Origin: Pleurocapsa sp. FMAR1
GTDB taxonomy: Bacteria; Cyanobacteriota; Cyanobacteriia; Cyanobacteriales; Xenococcaceae
Direction of reading: 5' to 3'
NCBI RefSeq assembly: GCF_963665995.1
Contig: NZ_OY762512.1
Span: forward strand, 1,054,001 to 1,118,000
DNA: 64,000 nt
Translations under genes and position numbers: made by a program
In this document: in pieces, positions 52,942 to 62,921 of the stretch
Numbering within the stretch: the first letter of the stretch is position 1
Layout: every line of letters begins with the position of its first letter
Notes under the pieces: generated by a model
What the model saw: the letters and a program-made list of their open reading frames with translations, nothing else
Told to the model about the DNA's origin: nothing
Databases searched by the model: none

Positions 52942-53964
52942 ATGTCAAAACCAACTCCACCTGAAAACTTTATTAGCGAAGCAGTTAACAATCTAGGCGA
53001 TTTAACTGCAACCATTACTACCGAAGCTCAAAAACTATTAGAGCAAACTACCCACTCTACAGGCGAGACTTTAGAGTGGATTGCCTCTAATCCTATTTTA
53101 AAGTCAGCAGATAAGATCATCGGTTTAGGTTGGTTAAAGACTTTTTTAGGCAAGGTTGACACTACTAAAATACAGGCTACCGTAGATAAAATGCGATCGC
53201 AATATCCTAATGATACTCCTAATGAAATTGCTCATCGCTTAATTGTGGAAAAAACTTGGGAAGGCGGACGTTTAGGACTACTTACCAATATCATTCCGCC
53301 TATTGCAGCATTATTTTTGGGGATAGAATTAATCGCCACCACTAAGCTGCAAACCGAAATGGTGTATGAAATTGCAGCAGCCTACGGCTTAGATTTAGAA
53401 GATTCTGCAAGACGAGGAGAAGCTTTAGCTATCTTTGGCTTATCATTAGGTGCAGACGTAATGAAAACAGGTTTGACCGTTGTGGAAATCATTCCAGGTA
53501 TTGGTGCGGCAGTAGGTGCGTCTACTAATGCAGCTATGCTTTATGTATTGGGTCAAACAGCCTGTCGTTTTTATCAAGGAAAGATCGATCGTACAGAGGT
53601 TGCATCTATGCAGCAAAAAACCGATGCTGATTGGCGAATTGCTTTAGAACAGTCTAAAATTATGGACTGCATTTTGGCGCAGATGATCGCAGTTAGTTAT
53701 CCAAACCAAAATTGGTCAGAAACTCTAAAGGTAATTGAAGACATTTCTTCTTCTTCGGTGAAAAACATTGCTGAAAGTCTAGAACATCCTCAAGATTTGT
53801 CTAAGTTACTGGATCAACTGTTACCAGAATTTGCACCTTTAACCTTAGAAAGATGCTACAGAATTGCTAAGTCTAATGGCGAAGTCACTTTAAAAGAACA
53901 GGAAATACTAAGCCAAATTGCCATCAAATTTGATTTAGATATGTCTGGACTAAGTGAAAATTAA
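52942..53964 (+). CDS. EcsC-like membrane-associated protein with TerB-like tail
   Basis: The 340-aa protein has a central region with two hydrophobic stretches ('LLTNIIPPIAALFLGIEL' and 'VEIIPGIGAAVGASTNAAML') and a helical 'KLQTEMVYEIAAAYGLDLED' segment, like EcsC/DUF697-type proteins. The C-terminus, 'YRIAKSNGEVTLKEQEILSQ', has the look of a short TerB-type repeat. EcsC-like proteins are tied to membrane stress in some bacteria, but the function is unproven. The gene stands alone, bounded by terminators. Confidence 0.65.
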   Translation: MSKPTPPENFISEAVNNLGDLTATITTEAQKLLEQTTHSTGETLEWIASNPILKSADKIIGLGWLKTFLGKVDTTKIQATVDKMRSQYPNDTPNEIAHRLIVEKTWEGGRLGLLTNIIPPIAALFLGIELIATTKLQTEMVYEIAAAYGLDLEDSARRGEALAIFGLSLGADVMKTGLTVVEIIPGIGAAVGASTNAAMLYVLGQTACRFYQGKIDRTEVASMQQKTDADWRIALEQSKIMDCILAQMIAVSYPNQNWSETLKVIEDISSSSVKNIAESLEHPQDLSKLLDQLLPEFAPLTLERCYRIAKSNGEVTLKEQEILSQIAIKFDLDMSGLSEN

Positions 53965-54010
53965 TCTATTGCTAAAAGCTAATCTGTGTAATGCTATAAA
54001 ACGAACAGCC

Positions 54011-54049
54011 ACAAAAATAAGGACGTGAGGTAAAACAAAACGTCCTTAT
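54011..54049 (-). terminator. Terminator between convergent genes
   Basis: ATAAGGACGT (54017-54026) and ACGTCCTTAT (54040-54049) form a 10-base stem. On the minus strand it is followed by TTTTTG, so it suits the gene at 54084-54593; on the plus strand the T-run is poor. Confidence 0.75.
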
Positions 54050-54083
54050 AATATTGCTTTGAAAGATTAGCAGGTTATTTGGG

Positions 54084-54593
54084 TTAGCGATGTAACCATT
54101 TAGCTGCCACTGCACCTAAAGCTGCACCAACTAAGGGATTGCTTAGGAATTTTAACAGTGCGGGTTGATCTGCCATTACTTCTTGAAAGATATCAGGATG
54201 AGAATGATAGCTAAAACTTGCCAGTTTGCTAACATCGTCAGCATTCATGCGACTGGCGTGATGGGTAGACAAACCAAGCTGTTTTTCTAGATCTTTTTCC
54301 TTTAGACCTCTTTTCTCTAGATGCTTAATAAACTCTTTGGCTACATCATCTCGTTCATTGGGCTTAATCTGAGCGATCGCTTTTTGCAACTCAGGTTCCA
54401 TCTGTTGTGGAGAAACGTTATCATGATGAAAAGCTTTTTGAAACAAACCGTGTCTTTCTTCTTTGGTGCTACGTTGAGCAAAATCATCAAAGTTGTCGTA
54501 ATTTTCGCTCACAGAAGTGCCATCGAGAGATTCGACGTTACCACCTGCTAGGTCGTTCATTATTTGCTTTTTATACTTGTCACTGCTGGACAT
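54084..54593 (-). CDS. Conserved hypothetical protein with C-terminal hydrophobic helix
   Basis: From ATG 54593 the product is 169 aa. TAGGAG lies just before this ATG, whereas the longer frame (54632) adds 13 residues with no ribosome site. The protein is helical and charged ('HGLFQKAFHHDNVSPQQMEP', 'EFIKHLEKRGLKEKDLEKQL') and ends with a glycine/alanine-rich hydrophobic segment 'NPLVGAALGAVAAKWLHR' that could sit at a membrane. I do not recognise a family. The next gene on the same strand upstream is a lipoprotein 53 bp away. Confidence 0.65.
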   Translation of the reverse strand: MSSSDKYKKQIMNDLAGGNVESLDGTSVSENYDNFDDFAQRSTKEERHGLFQKAFHHDNVSPQQMEPELQKAIAQIKPNERDDVAKEFIKHLEKRGLKEKDLEKQLGLSTHHASRMNADDVSKLASFSYHSHPDIFQEVMADQPALLKFLSNPLVGAALGAVAAKWLHR

Positions 54594-54646
54594 ATTCTTG
54601 CTCCTAAAATTAGTAATACGGTTAAACTGCATCGAGATAATTACAA

Positions 54647-55081
54647 TTATCCTTGGTACTCAATGTTGTTAGACTGCACATCATATTTAGCAGTCAAAAT
54701 TCTTTCTTTATCTGGCGCATACATCAAAATAGTCAAATCTTGATCGGGAAAATTCTGATGGAAACCCATTGCCAACGCTTTAGCTAATGTTTTTACTTCT
54801 TCGGGCTTAACTTTGTCCGAAATAACTACACCGAGCTTATTATTGTCACGTACAAAAGAATCTTTGACTAATCCTTGACTAGTGCTAACTACCCAATCAC
54901 CAAATTTTTGTCCTGCAACACTGTCTCCTCTTTCTAATTGAGTATAGGCATTAGATCTACTGTCTAAAGTTGGATTAGGAAGAGTGGCAGTACTACTTGA
55001 AGAACAGGCGGTAGCCGTAACTGTGATCATCAATGCTAGTAAAGTAGCCGTTAAAATACGGCGAATTTTGTTCAACTTCAT
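54647..55081 (-). CDS. Putative lipoprotein, function unknown
   Basis: The 144-aa protein has a basic start, a hydrophobic core and lipobox 'VTATAC', followed by a Ser/Thr linker. The mature domain (about 50-144) is alpha/beta with 'GQKFGDWVVSTSQGLVKDSF', 'VVISDKVKPEEVKTLAKALA' and 'DLTILMYAPDKERILTAKYD', which suggests a small ligand- or protein-binding fold. It may form an operon with the hypothetical gene downstream (54084-54593). Confidence 0.7.
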   Translation of the reverse strand: MKLNKIRRILTATLLALMITVTATACSSSSTATLPNPTLDSRSNAYTQLERGDSVAGQKFGDWVVSTSQGLVKDSFVRDNNKLGVVISDKVKPEEVKTLAKALAMGFHQNFPDQDLTILMYAPDKERILTAKYDVQSNNIEYQG

Positions 55082-55135
55082 TTTTGTAAATGAAACTCCA
55101 AATGTTATTTAACAAGGCGATATTTAAACAAAAGA

Positions 55136-55160
55136 GAGAAGGAAAATTTTGTTTCCTTCT
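55136..55160 (-). terminator. Terminator after the CsbD-like gene
   Basis: GAGAAGGAAA (55136-55145) pairs with TTTCCTTCTC (55151-55160). On the minus strand it is followed by TTTTG. It lies about 40 bases after the stop of csbD. Confidence 0.75.
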
Positions 55161-55202
55161 CAATTTTTAATGGATTAAACTACTATCGAATTGATTATTT
55201 GA

Positions 55203-55385
55203 TTAGTCAACTGCATCTTTGACTGCATCTTTGCCATCTTCAACAGCGTTTTGAGCAGATGCTTCACCTTGTTTGGCTTTACCTTCTGCTTCAGTGCCTT
55301 CGTCTCCAGTAACTTTACCCATTGCTTCTTTGGCTTTACCTTCTACATTCTTAGCTGCAGCTTTAGCTTTATCTTCAAGACTCAT
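55203..55385 (-). CDS. CsbD-family stress protein
   Basis: The 60-aa protein is the typical charged, Ala/Lys/Glu/Gly-rich CsbD chain: 'LEDKAKAAAKNVEGKAKEAM' then 'GKVTGDEGTEAEGKAKQGEA'. In Bacillus csbD is part of the general stress regulon. A good ribosome site (AAGGAGATAATATT) precedes the ATG. It forms its own transcription unit ending at the hairpin 55136-55160. Confidence 0.85.
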   Translation of the reverse strand: MSLEDKAKAAAKNVEGKAKEAMGKVTGDEGTEAEGKAKQGEASAQNAVEDGKDAVKDAVD

Positions 55386-55798
55386 AATATTATCTCCTTT
55401 GAGATTTCTGTATTTATTGTTACTACTTAGAATAATTTGAATTTTTTAATAATCAATCTACCAAAAGGAGTAGTTTTGTTTTTTCAAATATAAATGTGAC
55501 TAAATGTAATTTATAGATTTACTAAGATTTTTTAAAAGATAATTAAAATTTACTTATTATCTTTAATATATAAATAATATTTTGATACTATAACTCTGGT
55601 GTATGACTTGAGGAGATGCAGTTTTTAAACTAAATATTCCTATCTAAAGAAAGATGATGCTCGGGTAAAAATTTGGTAACCTAATTCCAAATCAAAGGCA
55701 CAATTTTTGGAAAATTATTCAAGAATTTACTCTACCTATTTACTTCTCATTTGTTAATAGGTTTTTTCAAGAAGATTAATTATTAAAGGGAAGAAGTC
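55386..55798. other. AT-rich intergenic region, divergent promoters
   Basis: These 413 bases between csbD and the 1053-aa gene hold no frame with coding character and no stable GC hairpin. The promoters of both genes must lie here; AAAGGGAAG before GTG 55799 is the ribosome site of the second. Confidence 0.5.
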
Positions 55799-58700
55799 GT
55801 GTTTTTTACAAAAGTATTGCTCCAGGCACCTGTCATAGTGCAACCAGAGCCGAGTTTAGAAGCAGTTCAAGATGCCTCCTATGTATTCAATGGTCCCCAG
55901 TTTTTTGCAGCTTTGATTGCAGGAATAGTTTTGGCTTTTGCTTTCCAGCTACTATTTACCAATTTGGGAGTTGCTGCTGGTATTTCTATGGCTGGGGGCA
56001 GTTCTAGTAGATCTTCTACACCTGATACACAAAATCTACAGGATTTAGAAGGGAGGACTGTATATGACCTAGCAGACGATAGTTCTCACAGTTCTAGTGG
56101 CTTGGGCAGCACAATTAAAAAAATTGGTCTTGCTGTCGGTTTGGGTACGCTAATCAGCGTTAGTCTGTCTCTATTTATTGCTAGCTTTCTAGCCGTTAAG
56201 CTAGGCTTATTTGTAGCTCCTCTTTCAGGGGCAATTGTTGGCTTGGTTATTTGGGCAGCCTTTTTTGCTCTGATGGTAACCTTTAGTTCTAGGGCAATTG
56301 GTTCACTGTTAGGATCGGTTGTTAGTACTGCCACATCTGGAATGCAGTCAATTTTGGGTACTGCCACCGCTGCCATAGGTGCAGGTGCAGCTAGTAAACA
56401 GGTAATAAATACAGCAGAAGCTGCTGCGGCTGCGGTGAGAAAAGAGTTAGGAATGGCAATCGACCCTGTTTCGATGAGGGAAAACGTCGAGGACTTTTTG
56501 CATTCTCTCAAACCAGCAGGGCTAGATATTGACAAGATTGCCCAAGATTTTGAACGGCTATTAGATGACGAAAATCTGCATACTATTTTAGATAGCGACA
56601 GTATTCGCAGCGTTGATCGCAACACCTTCGTCCAGTTGATTAGCGATCGCAGTGACATCTCGAAAAAAGACGCAGATCGTATTGCTGGCAAGCTAGAGTC
56701 GGTTTGGCGTAAAACCCATAGTAAGGTTGCTCCCTCTGGCAATCCTCTTAATGATTTCACGAGCTATCTCAAGTCGGCAACTAGAGAGCAGCTTACAGGT
56801 ACAGATTTTGGAGATAAGATAGATTCTTTGATTGGCGAAATAGGCAAAAATCGTCGCGCTCAATCTTCTAGTCCTCTAACCCAAGCAGCCAGCATGAGCG
56901 TGAATAGCTTAATGGGTATGGTGATGGGACGTAGCGATCTTACAAATATAGACGTTGATAAAATTACCGAGCAGTTACAAAATTTGGGAGGACACTTAGG
57001 CGAACAAACCAATAAGGCTGCATCTCAGTTGGGACTTGCCAGTACTCCTGAAACTACAGTTAAAAAGGACATCAAAAACTATTTGCTCAATGCCTATCCT
57101 TGGCAGCTAAAGCAAGCTAACCTAGATCGAGAATTTCGCGATTTGATTTACGATCCTGCTGCCGATCCTTTAGCAGTAGCTTCAGATTTAAGACAAATTA
57201 GTCGTCCTGATTTTGTTGAAATCCTTAAGCAGAAAGGATTATTGTCTCAAGCTCAAATTCGCAGCACGGCAAACTTACTGGATGCAATTCGTTTAGAAGT
57301 AATTGCTACGGCTGAGGCAGCCCATGCACGACAAAGAAGTATTGAACTGATGGTGGAAGTAGAACAATATTTAACTACCACCCCCAAAGAAAATCTCACT
57401 CCTGAGAAAATTCAAATGGAGTTTAAGCTAATACTCGAAGACTTTGACGCTAGCTATGAAGAGTTGAGTACTCGTTTAGCTGTGTTAGATCGTCCTACTT
57501 TAGAAAGAATGCTTGAGTTACGGACTGATACAGAGGCAATTGAGGCATCAGCCATTGCAGGGGAGTTAGAAATAGCGCGCGATCGCGTTTTGGCAGATTC
57601 TCAGAAAAACCTTGGTCAAGCAAAAACCGTTGCCGATAGACAGTGGCTACAGGTTCAGTCTTATTTAAGGGACACTGGAAGAGGCGAATTAAATCCAGAT
57701 GGCATCAAGCGAGATTTACAGCTAATGCTTAATAATCCACAAGCAGGAAGTTCGGCATTAAGATCCAGATTATCCAGCTTTGATCGCGATACTCTAACTC
57801 AGCTACTGGCTCAACGTCAGGATTTAAGCGAAGAGCAAATAGAAGATGTACTCGATAGCGTTGAAGGTACATGGATGCGAATTGCTAATGCACCAGGGCA
57901 ACTAGTAGGAAAAGCTCAAGAGCAATACGATCAGGCTACTTCAGTGGTTGCTGATTATCTGCGCCAAACTGGCAAGCCAGAACTTAACCCTAAAGGTATT
58001 GAACGGGATCTGACTTTATTATTCAACAATCCCAAACTCGGATCTAGAGCTATTCGTCAACGTATAGCAGCTATGGATCGCGATACTTTGGTACAGCTAT
58101 TGGCACAGCGTCGAGACTTAAGCGAAGCTGATGTCAATCGCGTGATCGATGATATTCAATCTACTCTACGCAGTATTGCCAAAGCACCTCGTCGTGCAGC
58201 TATTCGTACTCAGGAGAAGGTTCAAGATTTCCAAAGTGCGATCGCAGATTATTTACGCTCTACCGATAAAGCGGAATTGAGTCCTACGGGTATTAAGCGC
58301 GATGTAGAACTATTGCTTAACGATCCTCGTGCGGGTGCAGAAAGTCTTAAAGACAGATTGTCACACTTTGACCGCTCGACTTTAGTTGCATTATTGACTC
58401 AAAGAGAAGATATCTCTGAAGAAGATGTCAACCAAGTAGTCGATCAGGTGTTAGCAGTCAGAGATAATGCCATGGCACAGCTACAGAAGATACAAGATCA
58501 AATCAAGTCTGTACTTGACAGTATTCTGGCAAAAATCAAAGCTTACCTTGACGGTTTAGATCGTCCTGAACTAGCTTATGAAGGTATTAGACGAGATATA
58601 AACGTGATGTTTGACGATCCTCAAGCTGGCTTTACTGCCCTCAAAGATCGCTTTTCTAGCGTCGATCGAGATACTTTAGTTGCCGTTATGAGTTCTCGCG

Positions 58701-58960
58701 ATGATATCTCTCAAGCCGATGCCAATCGCCTTGTTAGCCAGATAGAACGAACCCGCGATCGCGCCTTACAGCGTGCAGAACGTATCCAAACCGACGCAGC
58801 AATGCGTATAGAGTCAGCCAAAAAACAGGCTGCAAAACAGGTAGAAGATACTCGTAAAGCTGCTGCAATTGCTTCGTGGTGGTTATTCTTTACCGCTTTA
58901 ATATCAGCGATTGCTGCTGCTGTTGCAGGTGCATTAGCTGTGTTGCCTGTTGCTGGTTAA
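55799..58960 (+). CDS. 1053-aa membrane protein with about eight ~100-residue repeats
   Basis: Start GTG 55799 with AAAGGGAAG before it. Membrane segments lie at about 33-60, 105-135 and 140-165, and one closes the C-terminus ('WWLFFTALISAIAAAVAGAL'). Between them are units opening at about residues 231, 320, 426, 521, 616, 718, 816 and 915 (period about 98). The last four are clear: 'YLRxTGKxELxPxGIKRD', a short loop with 'NNPxxG', then 'DRDTLVQLLAQRxDLSExD'. Helical, charged linkers join them. The first four are diverged. I do not recognise the repeat as a described domain; similar cyanobacterial proteins are seen without function. A both-ends membrane-anchored scaffold is the most sensible idea. 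It lies in the stress region. Confidence 0.75.
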   Translation: MFFTKVLLQAPVIVQPEPSLEAVQDASYVFNGPQFFAALIAGIVLAFAFQLLFTNLGVAAGISMAGGSSSRSSTPDTQNLQDLEGRTVYDLADDSSHSSSGLGSTIKKIGLAVGLGTLISVSLSLFIASFLAVKLGLFVAPLSGAIVGLVIWAAFFALMVTFSSRAIGSLLGSVVSTATSGMQSILGTATAAIGAGAASKQVINTAEAAAAAVRKELGMAIDPVSMRENVEDFLHSLKPAGLDIDKIAQDFERLLDDENLHTILDSDSIRSVDRNTFVQLISDRSDISKKDADRIAGKLESVWRKTHSKVAPSGNPLNDFTSYLKSATREQLTGTDFGDKIDSLIGEIGKNRRAQSSSPLTQAASMSVNSLMGMVMGRSDLTNIDVDKITEQLQNLGGHLGEQTNKAASQLGLASTPETTVKKDIKNYLLNAYPWQLKQANLDREFRDLIYDPAADPLAVASDLRQISRPDFVEILKQKGLLSQAQIRSTANLLDAIRLEVIATAEAAHARQRSIELMVEVEQYLTTTPKENLTPEKIQMEFKLILEDFDASYEELSTRLAVLDRPTLERMLELRTDTEAIEASAIAGELEIARDRVLADSQKNLGQAKTVADRQWLQVQSYLRDTGRGELNPDGIKRDLQLMLNNPQAGSSALRSRLSSFDRDTLTQLLAQRQDLSEEQIEDVLDSVEGTWMRIANAPGQLVGKAQEQYDQATSVVADYLRQTGKPELNPKGIERDLTLLFNNPKLGSRAIRQRIAAMDRDTLVQLLAQRRDLSEADVNRVIDDIQSTLRSIAKAPRRAAIRTQEKVQDFQSAIADYLRSTDKAELSPTGIKRDVELLLNDPRAGAESLKDRLSHFDRSTLVALLTQREDISEEDVNQVVDQVLAVRDNAMAQLQKIQDQIKSVLDSILAKIKAYLDGLDRPELAYEGIRRDINVMFDDPQAGFTALKDRFSSVDRDTLVAVMSSRDDISQADANRLVSQIERTRDRALQRAERIQTDAAMRIESAKKQAAKQVEDTRKAAAIASWWLFFTALISAIAAAVAGALAVLPVAG

Positions 58961-59169
58961 TTGATTAACAATAATTTAGTTTTAAGGGCGTGGTTGTAAA
59001 GCTGCGTCTTTTTCTATATTGCGATCGCATTTCAGCTATGTTAAGGAATAATTAAACCTTGACGATCGCCTGTTTCTCTCGATAGATAGAAGCAGTTTAA
59101 TTTGAATTAGCTTAAAGTACAGATATAATTGCTTATTATTTTAAACTTTAAACTTAGGATGTCCATCCC

Positions 59170-59757
59170 ATGGTTTTCCCTTCTAATAAATTACCTTCTA
59201 TCGTTCCCCCATCAGTCAAATCAGTTTATATCGATGGAGAAAAGTATCCTTTGTCTGAACAGGTAGTAAAAAACATCGAAGCAATTATTGGCTTTCAGGC
59301 AAAACAAAAACAAAAGTTGCCCTGGCGCGATCGCATCATTGACAAGATAGCTGCTTTTTTTGGCAAGTCGGATTTTTTATATCTGCAATTATTATTTTTT
59401 GCCAGTTGGGCAATATGTTCCCGTCTAGCACCACAAATATTACCCTTTGGTTTGCCTCTGTTTGATGTCCAAGAAATGGGAATTGATGTTTCTGCCTTAC
59501 TAATAACTACTGGGGTATTAATACAGCAAACTCGCCAAGATAAACTGGCTGAACAGCGATCGCATTTAATTTTACAGATCAATTTATTAACAGAACAGAA
59601 GATTGCCAAATTAATTAAACTAATGGAAGAATTACGAGAAGACCTTCCTGATATACGCAATCGCAGTGATTTTGAGGCACAAATTATGCAGCAAGCAACC
59701 GATCCCCAGGCTGTTTTAGATATTTTGCGAGAAAATTTAGATTCGAGTGAATCATAA
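59170..59757 (+). CDS. DUF1003-like membrane protein
   Basis: The 195-aa protein has an N-terminal cytosolic part, two membrane helices (about 70-90 and 100-122, 'LQLLFFASWAICSRL' and 'VSALLITTGVLIQQTRQDKL') and a C-terminal coiled coil ('RSHLILQINLLTEQKIAKLI'). DUF1003 proteins have the same pair of helices followed by 'QNRQ..RD...AE' and a helix with 'LxxEx'. Function unknown; associated with stress genes. Confidence 0.75.
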   Translation: MVFPSNKLPSIVPPSVKSVYIDGEKYPLSEQVVKNIEAIIGFQAKQKQKLPWRDRIIDKIAAFFGKSDFLYLQLLFFASWAICSRLAPQILPFGLPLFDVQEMGIDVSALLITTGVLIQQTRQDKLAEQRSHLILQINLLTEQKIAKLIKLMEELREDLPDIRNRSDFEAQIMQQATDPQAVLDILRENLDSSES

Positions 59758-59894
59758 TTGTTTTAATTTGGTACTATGCTTATTTTGTATATATCTTGAG
59801 AATGATTCTGATAATGATTATTTAGCTAATGATGGAGTTAACTTTAATAAATGCTAAATTTTATTAAGCACTTTCACTTTATATTTACTACTAT

Positions 59895-60971
59895 ATGACA
59901 GTTATTCTGACCTATAATCCTCGATATCTTACTCGCATCAGATATTTTCTACGTAAAGTAAATCGTAAATTTCATCTCAAACGACTTTGGGAACAGGATA
60001 ATGGCAATTGGCTTTGGTTGAGAGAAAAGGCGACCCCTATTGCTAGCTTAAACCGAAGTATCTGGCGATTATCAGTTCCCTCATTTAGCTTTCACTTTAT
60101 GCTGGGTTTATCGGCAATTATTGCTACTTTGGGGCTGCTGGCTAATAGTGCTGCGGTGATTATTGGGGCGATGATTGTTGCACCTTTGATGGGTCCAATT
60201 GTCGGCATGGCTTATTCTACGGCAATGGGCAATCGTAGACTGCTGCGTCGCTCTAGTTTTACGCTACTCAAAGGAATCTTGCTAACAATTGGTGTTTCTT
60301 GGCTTGCTACTTCAATCATTGGTCTAGATACCGTAGATTCAGAAATCATGTCTCGCGTCAAGCCGACTTTAATTGACTTTGGTATTGCCATGGCAGCAGG
60401 GGCAGCAGGAGCTTTTGCCAATACTCGTCGGAGTATTTCTACTGCTATGCCTGGGGTAGCGATCGCCGTGGCTTTAGTTCCACCTCTTAGCGTAGTCGGT
60501 ATTGGTATGGCACAGGGAGAAGCTGATATTGCCTTTGGTGCGCTGCTGTTATTTTTAACCAACCTAATTTGCATTATCTTTTTTGGCAGCTTAGTATTTT
60601 TATTTCAGTCCTATGGCAATCTTGGGCGAGCGAAAAAAGGACTAGCAATGTCTACGGCAGTAATGTTTTTGTTGGGTATTCCCCTAACTCTTTCGATGCG
60701 TGAGTTGATTGTAACCAAGAATGTTCGCCAACAAATTGAATACTTTATTTTCAATGAGACAGAAACTTTTGCTAATGCCGATATCAACTCAATTGTAGTT
60801 ACGCCGAAAAAAGGCTATTTGAGAGTAGATTTAGATATAGCAGCACCACTTAATTCAATTTCTAAAGAGCAAATCGAGCGGGCAAAATCTGCTCTCGCTC
60901 AAAAAATTGGTCAAGAAATTTATCTTGATGTGGAAATGGTTCCTCTAAAACGTATAACAATCCCCAACTGA
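59895..60971 (+). CDS. DUF389 (TIGR00341-like) membrane protein
   Basis: The 358-aa protein has about six or seven membrane helices. The DUF389 core is 'LGLLANSAAVIIGAMIVAPLM', with the paired glycine-rich 'GIAMAAGAAGAFANTR' and 'AIAVALVPPLSVVGIGMA'. A short cytosolic C-terminal domain follows ('FADINSIVVTPKKGYLRVDL' region). Function unknown in bacteria; found near other stress or transport genes. Confidence 0.87.
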   Translation: MTVILTYNPRYLTRIRYFLRKVNRKFHLKRLWEQDNGNWLWLREKATPIASLNRSIWRLSVPSFSFHFMLGLSAIIATLGLLANSAAVIIGAMIVAPLMGPIVGMAYSTAMGNRRLLRRSSFTLLKGILLTIGVSWLATSIIGLDTVDSEIMSRVKPTLIDFGIAMAAGAAGAFANTRRSISTAMPGVAIAVALVPPLSVVGIGMAQGEADIAFGALLLFLTNLICIIFFGSLVFLFQSYGNLGRAKKGLAMSTAVMFLLGIPLTLSMRELIVTKNVRQQIEYFIFNETETFANADINSIVVTPKKGYLRVDLDIAAPLNSISKEQIERAKSALAQKIGQEIYLDVEMVPLKRITIPN

Positions 60972-61251
60972 TTAGGGAGATAGGGAAATCAAAAAATACT
61001 AATAATTCAACTCTTTGTGTAATTTGGCTTTATTCAAATAATTATTGTAAGTTGCGATCGCCACAAAAGATTTTGCCAAAAACGCAATCTATCTTAAGGA
61101 TGATTTAGATTCTCAACTGGTAGCGTAATATTACTTAACAATCAACAAGAAACTAAACGATACTAATAAAATTTTTGTAACCTAATTGTTGCAAAAAAAA
61201 TTCAATTAACTAATATATAACTATTTATCTGCCCTTGGAGGGAGTTTCAAT

Positions 61252-62748
61252 ATGTCCGAGTTTAACGGTGTGATGATGCAGTATTTCCACTGGTACAACG
61301 AGCCTGATGGTAGCCTGTGGAATCAGTTGACAGAAAATGCTGCACATTTAGCAAAAGTTGGTATTACCTCTGTTTGGCTACCTCCCGCATATAAAGGTAC
61401 TGGAGGTGGCTATGATGTGGGTTACGGCGTTTACGACATATTTGACCTAGGGGAGTTCGACCAAAAAGGCTCAGTTAGAACTAAATACGGTACGAAAGAA
61501 GAATACATCAAGGCAATTAAAGCAGCCAAAGAAGCTGGCATACGCACCTATGCAGACGTAGTGTTAAATCATATGCTTGGTGCTGACAAGGAAGAAGAGA
61601 CAGAAGCAACGCCAATGGATCCTGATAATCGTCATGAAGCTATAGGCGATTTACAGAAGGTAAAAACCTGGACACATTTTACCTTTCCTGGGCGTAAGGG
61701 CAAATACTCTAGCTTAGAGTGGCACTGGTGGCATTTTGACGCGGTTGATTATAATGCTTATGACGGCGATGCTAATGCTATTTATTTATTTAGAGATAAG
61801 CAATTTGACGAGCAGGTAGATTTGGAAAAAGGTACGTTTGCCTATCTTATGGGTTGCGACCTGGATATGGAACAAGAAGAAGTTCGAGGCGAACTTATGT
61901 ATTGGGGTGAATGGTATATTGACACCACTGATGTCGATGGTTTTCGCTTCGATGCCGTTAAACATATCAAGGCTGGATTTTTTCCTGATTGGTTAAATCA
62001 CGTCAGAAAATACTCAGGCAAACCTTTATTTGCTGTCGGGGAATACTGGTCAGATAATATTGAAGCCTTGCAACACTTTATTGATACTACAGGTGGAGAC
62101 GTGGCTTTGTTTGATGCACCTTTGCACTATAACTTTACTGAAGCTGGTAAAGCAGGCAACAATTTCGATATGCGTCAAATATTTGATGGCACATTAGTTG
62201 AATATCAGCCTACTTTGGCAGTAACTTTAGTCGAAAATCATGATTCTCAACCTTTGCAGTCTTTAGAATCTGTAGTGGAATCTTGGTTTAAACCCTTGGC
62301 TTATGCCTTAATTCTGTTAAGGAGAGATGGCTATCCCTGTGTTTTTTATGCTGACTACTATGGCGCACATTACAAAGACACTGGCAGAGATGGACAAGAG
62401 TATGAAATCTTTATGGAATCCCATCAATGGCTGATTGATAAATTTCTTCAGACACGCCAAGAGTATGCTTACGGTGAGCAGTACGATTACTTCGATCATG
62501 CCAACTGTATTGGCTGGACAAGACTGGGTGATGAAGAACATCCAGGAGGAATAGCAGTGGTTTTGAGCAATGGTGGAGACGGTACTAAATGGATGGAAGT
62601 TGGTGAACCTAATCACACCTACGTTGACCTAACCGAACACATAGAAGAACCAGTTACTACCAATGAAGAAGGCTGGGCTGATTTTCATTGTCTAGCGGGT
62701 TCGGTTTCTGTTTGGATTCCCAAATCATCCGATTTACTAGATTCTTAG
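61252..62748 (+). CDS. Cytosolic alpha-amylase (GH13)
   Basis: The 498-aa enzyme has no signal peptide and starts directly with 'NGVMMQYFHWYNEPDGSLWN', the mark of the liquefying cytosolic amylases (GH13_5). Conserved regions: 'DVVLNHM' (I), 'DGFRFDAVKHI' (II, nucleophile Asp), 'FAVGEYW' (III, acid Glu) and 'FVENHDSQP'-type 'LVENHDSQP' (IV, Asp). It hydrolyses alpha-1,4 links in glycogen or imported maltodextrins. A strong ribosome site (GGAGGGA) lies nine bases before the ATG. A terminator follows. Confidence 0.95.
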   Translation: MSEFNGVMMQYFHWYNEPDGSLWNQLTENAAHLAKVGITSVWLPPAYKGTGGGYDVGYGVYDIFDLGEFDQKGSVRTKYGTKEEYIKAIKAAKEAGIRTYADVVLNHMLGADKEEETEATPMDPDNRHEAIGDLQKVKTWTHFTFPGRKGKYSSLEWHWWHFDAVDYNAYDGDANAIYLFRDKQFDEQVDLEKGTFAYLMGCDLDMEQEEVRGELMYWGEWYIDTTDVDGFRFDAVKHIKAGFFPDWLNHVRKYSGKPLFAVGEYWSDNIEALQHFIDTTGGDVALFDAPLHYNFTEAGKAGNNFDMRQIFDGTLVEYQPTLAVTLVENHDSQPLQSLESVVESWFKPLAYALILLRRDGYPCVFYADYYGAHYKDTGRDGQEYEIFMESHQWLIDKFLQTRQEYAYGEQYDYFDHANCIGWTRLGDEEHPGGIAVVLSNGGDGTKWMEVGEPNHTYVDLTEHIEEPVTTNEEGWADFHCLAGSVSVWIPKSSDLLDS

Positions 62749-62766
62749 ATCTCTAAAATTGCGATC

Positions 62767-62808
62767 GCCCATCTTCTTTACTAAAGTATTCAAGAAGTGG
62801 GCATTTTG
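62767..62808 (+). terminator. Probable terminator of the alpha-amylase gene
   Basis: GCCCA-T-CTTC pairs with GAAG-TGGGC (62794-62802; one bulged T), followed by ATTTTG. The loop is 17 bases. Confidence 0.6.
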
Positions 62809-62921
62809 CTTTGTTTGATTACAGCGAATTTCAGTTGAGTAGAATTTATAATCTATAATTTATAACCTATAACCCATTGGTAACTGCTGTAAACAAAGCA
62901 AAGATAATTTAAGGTTTGTGA

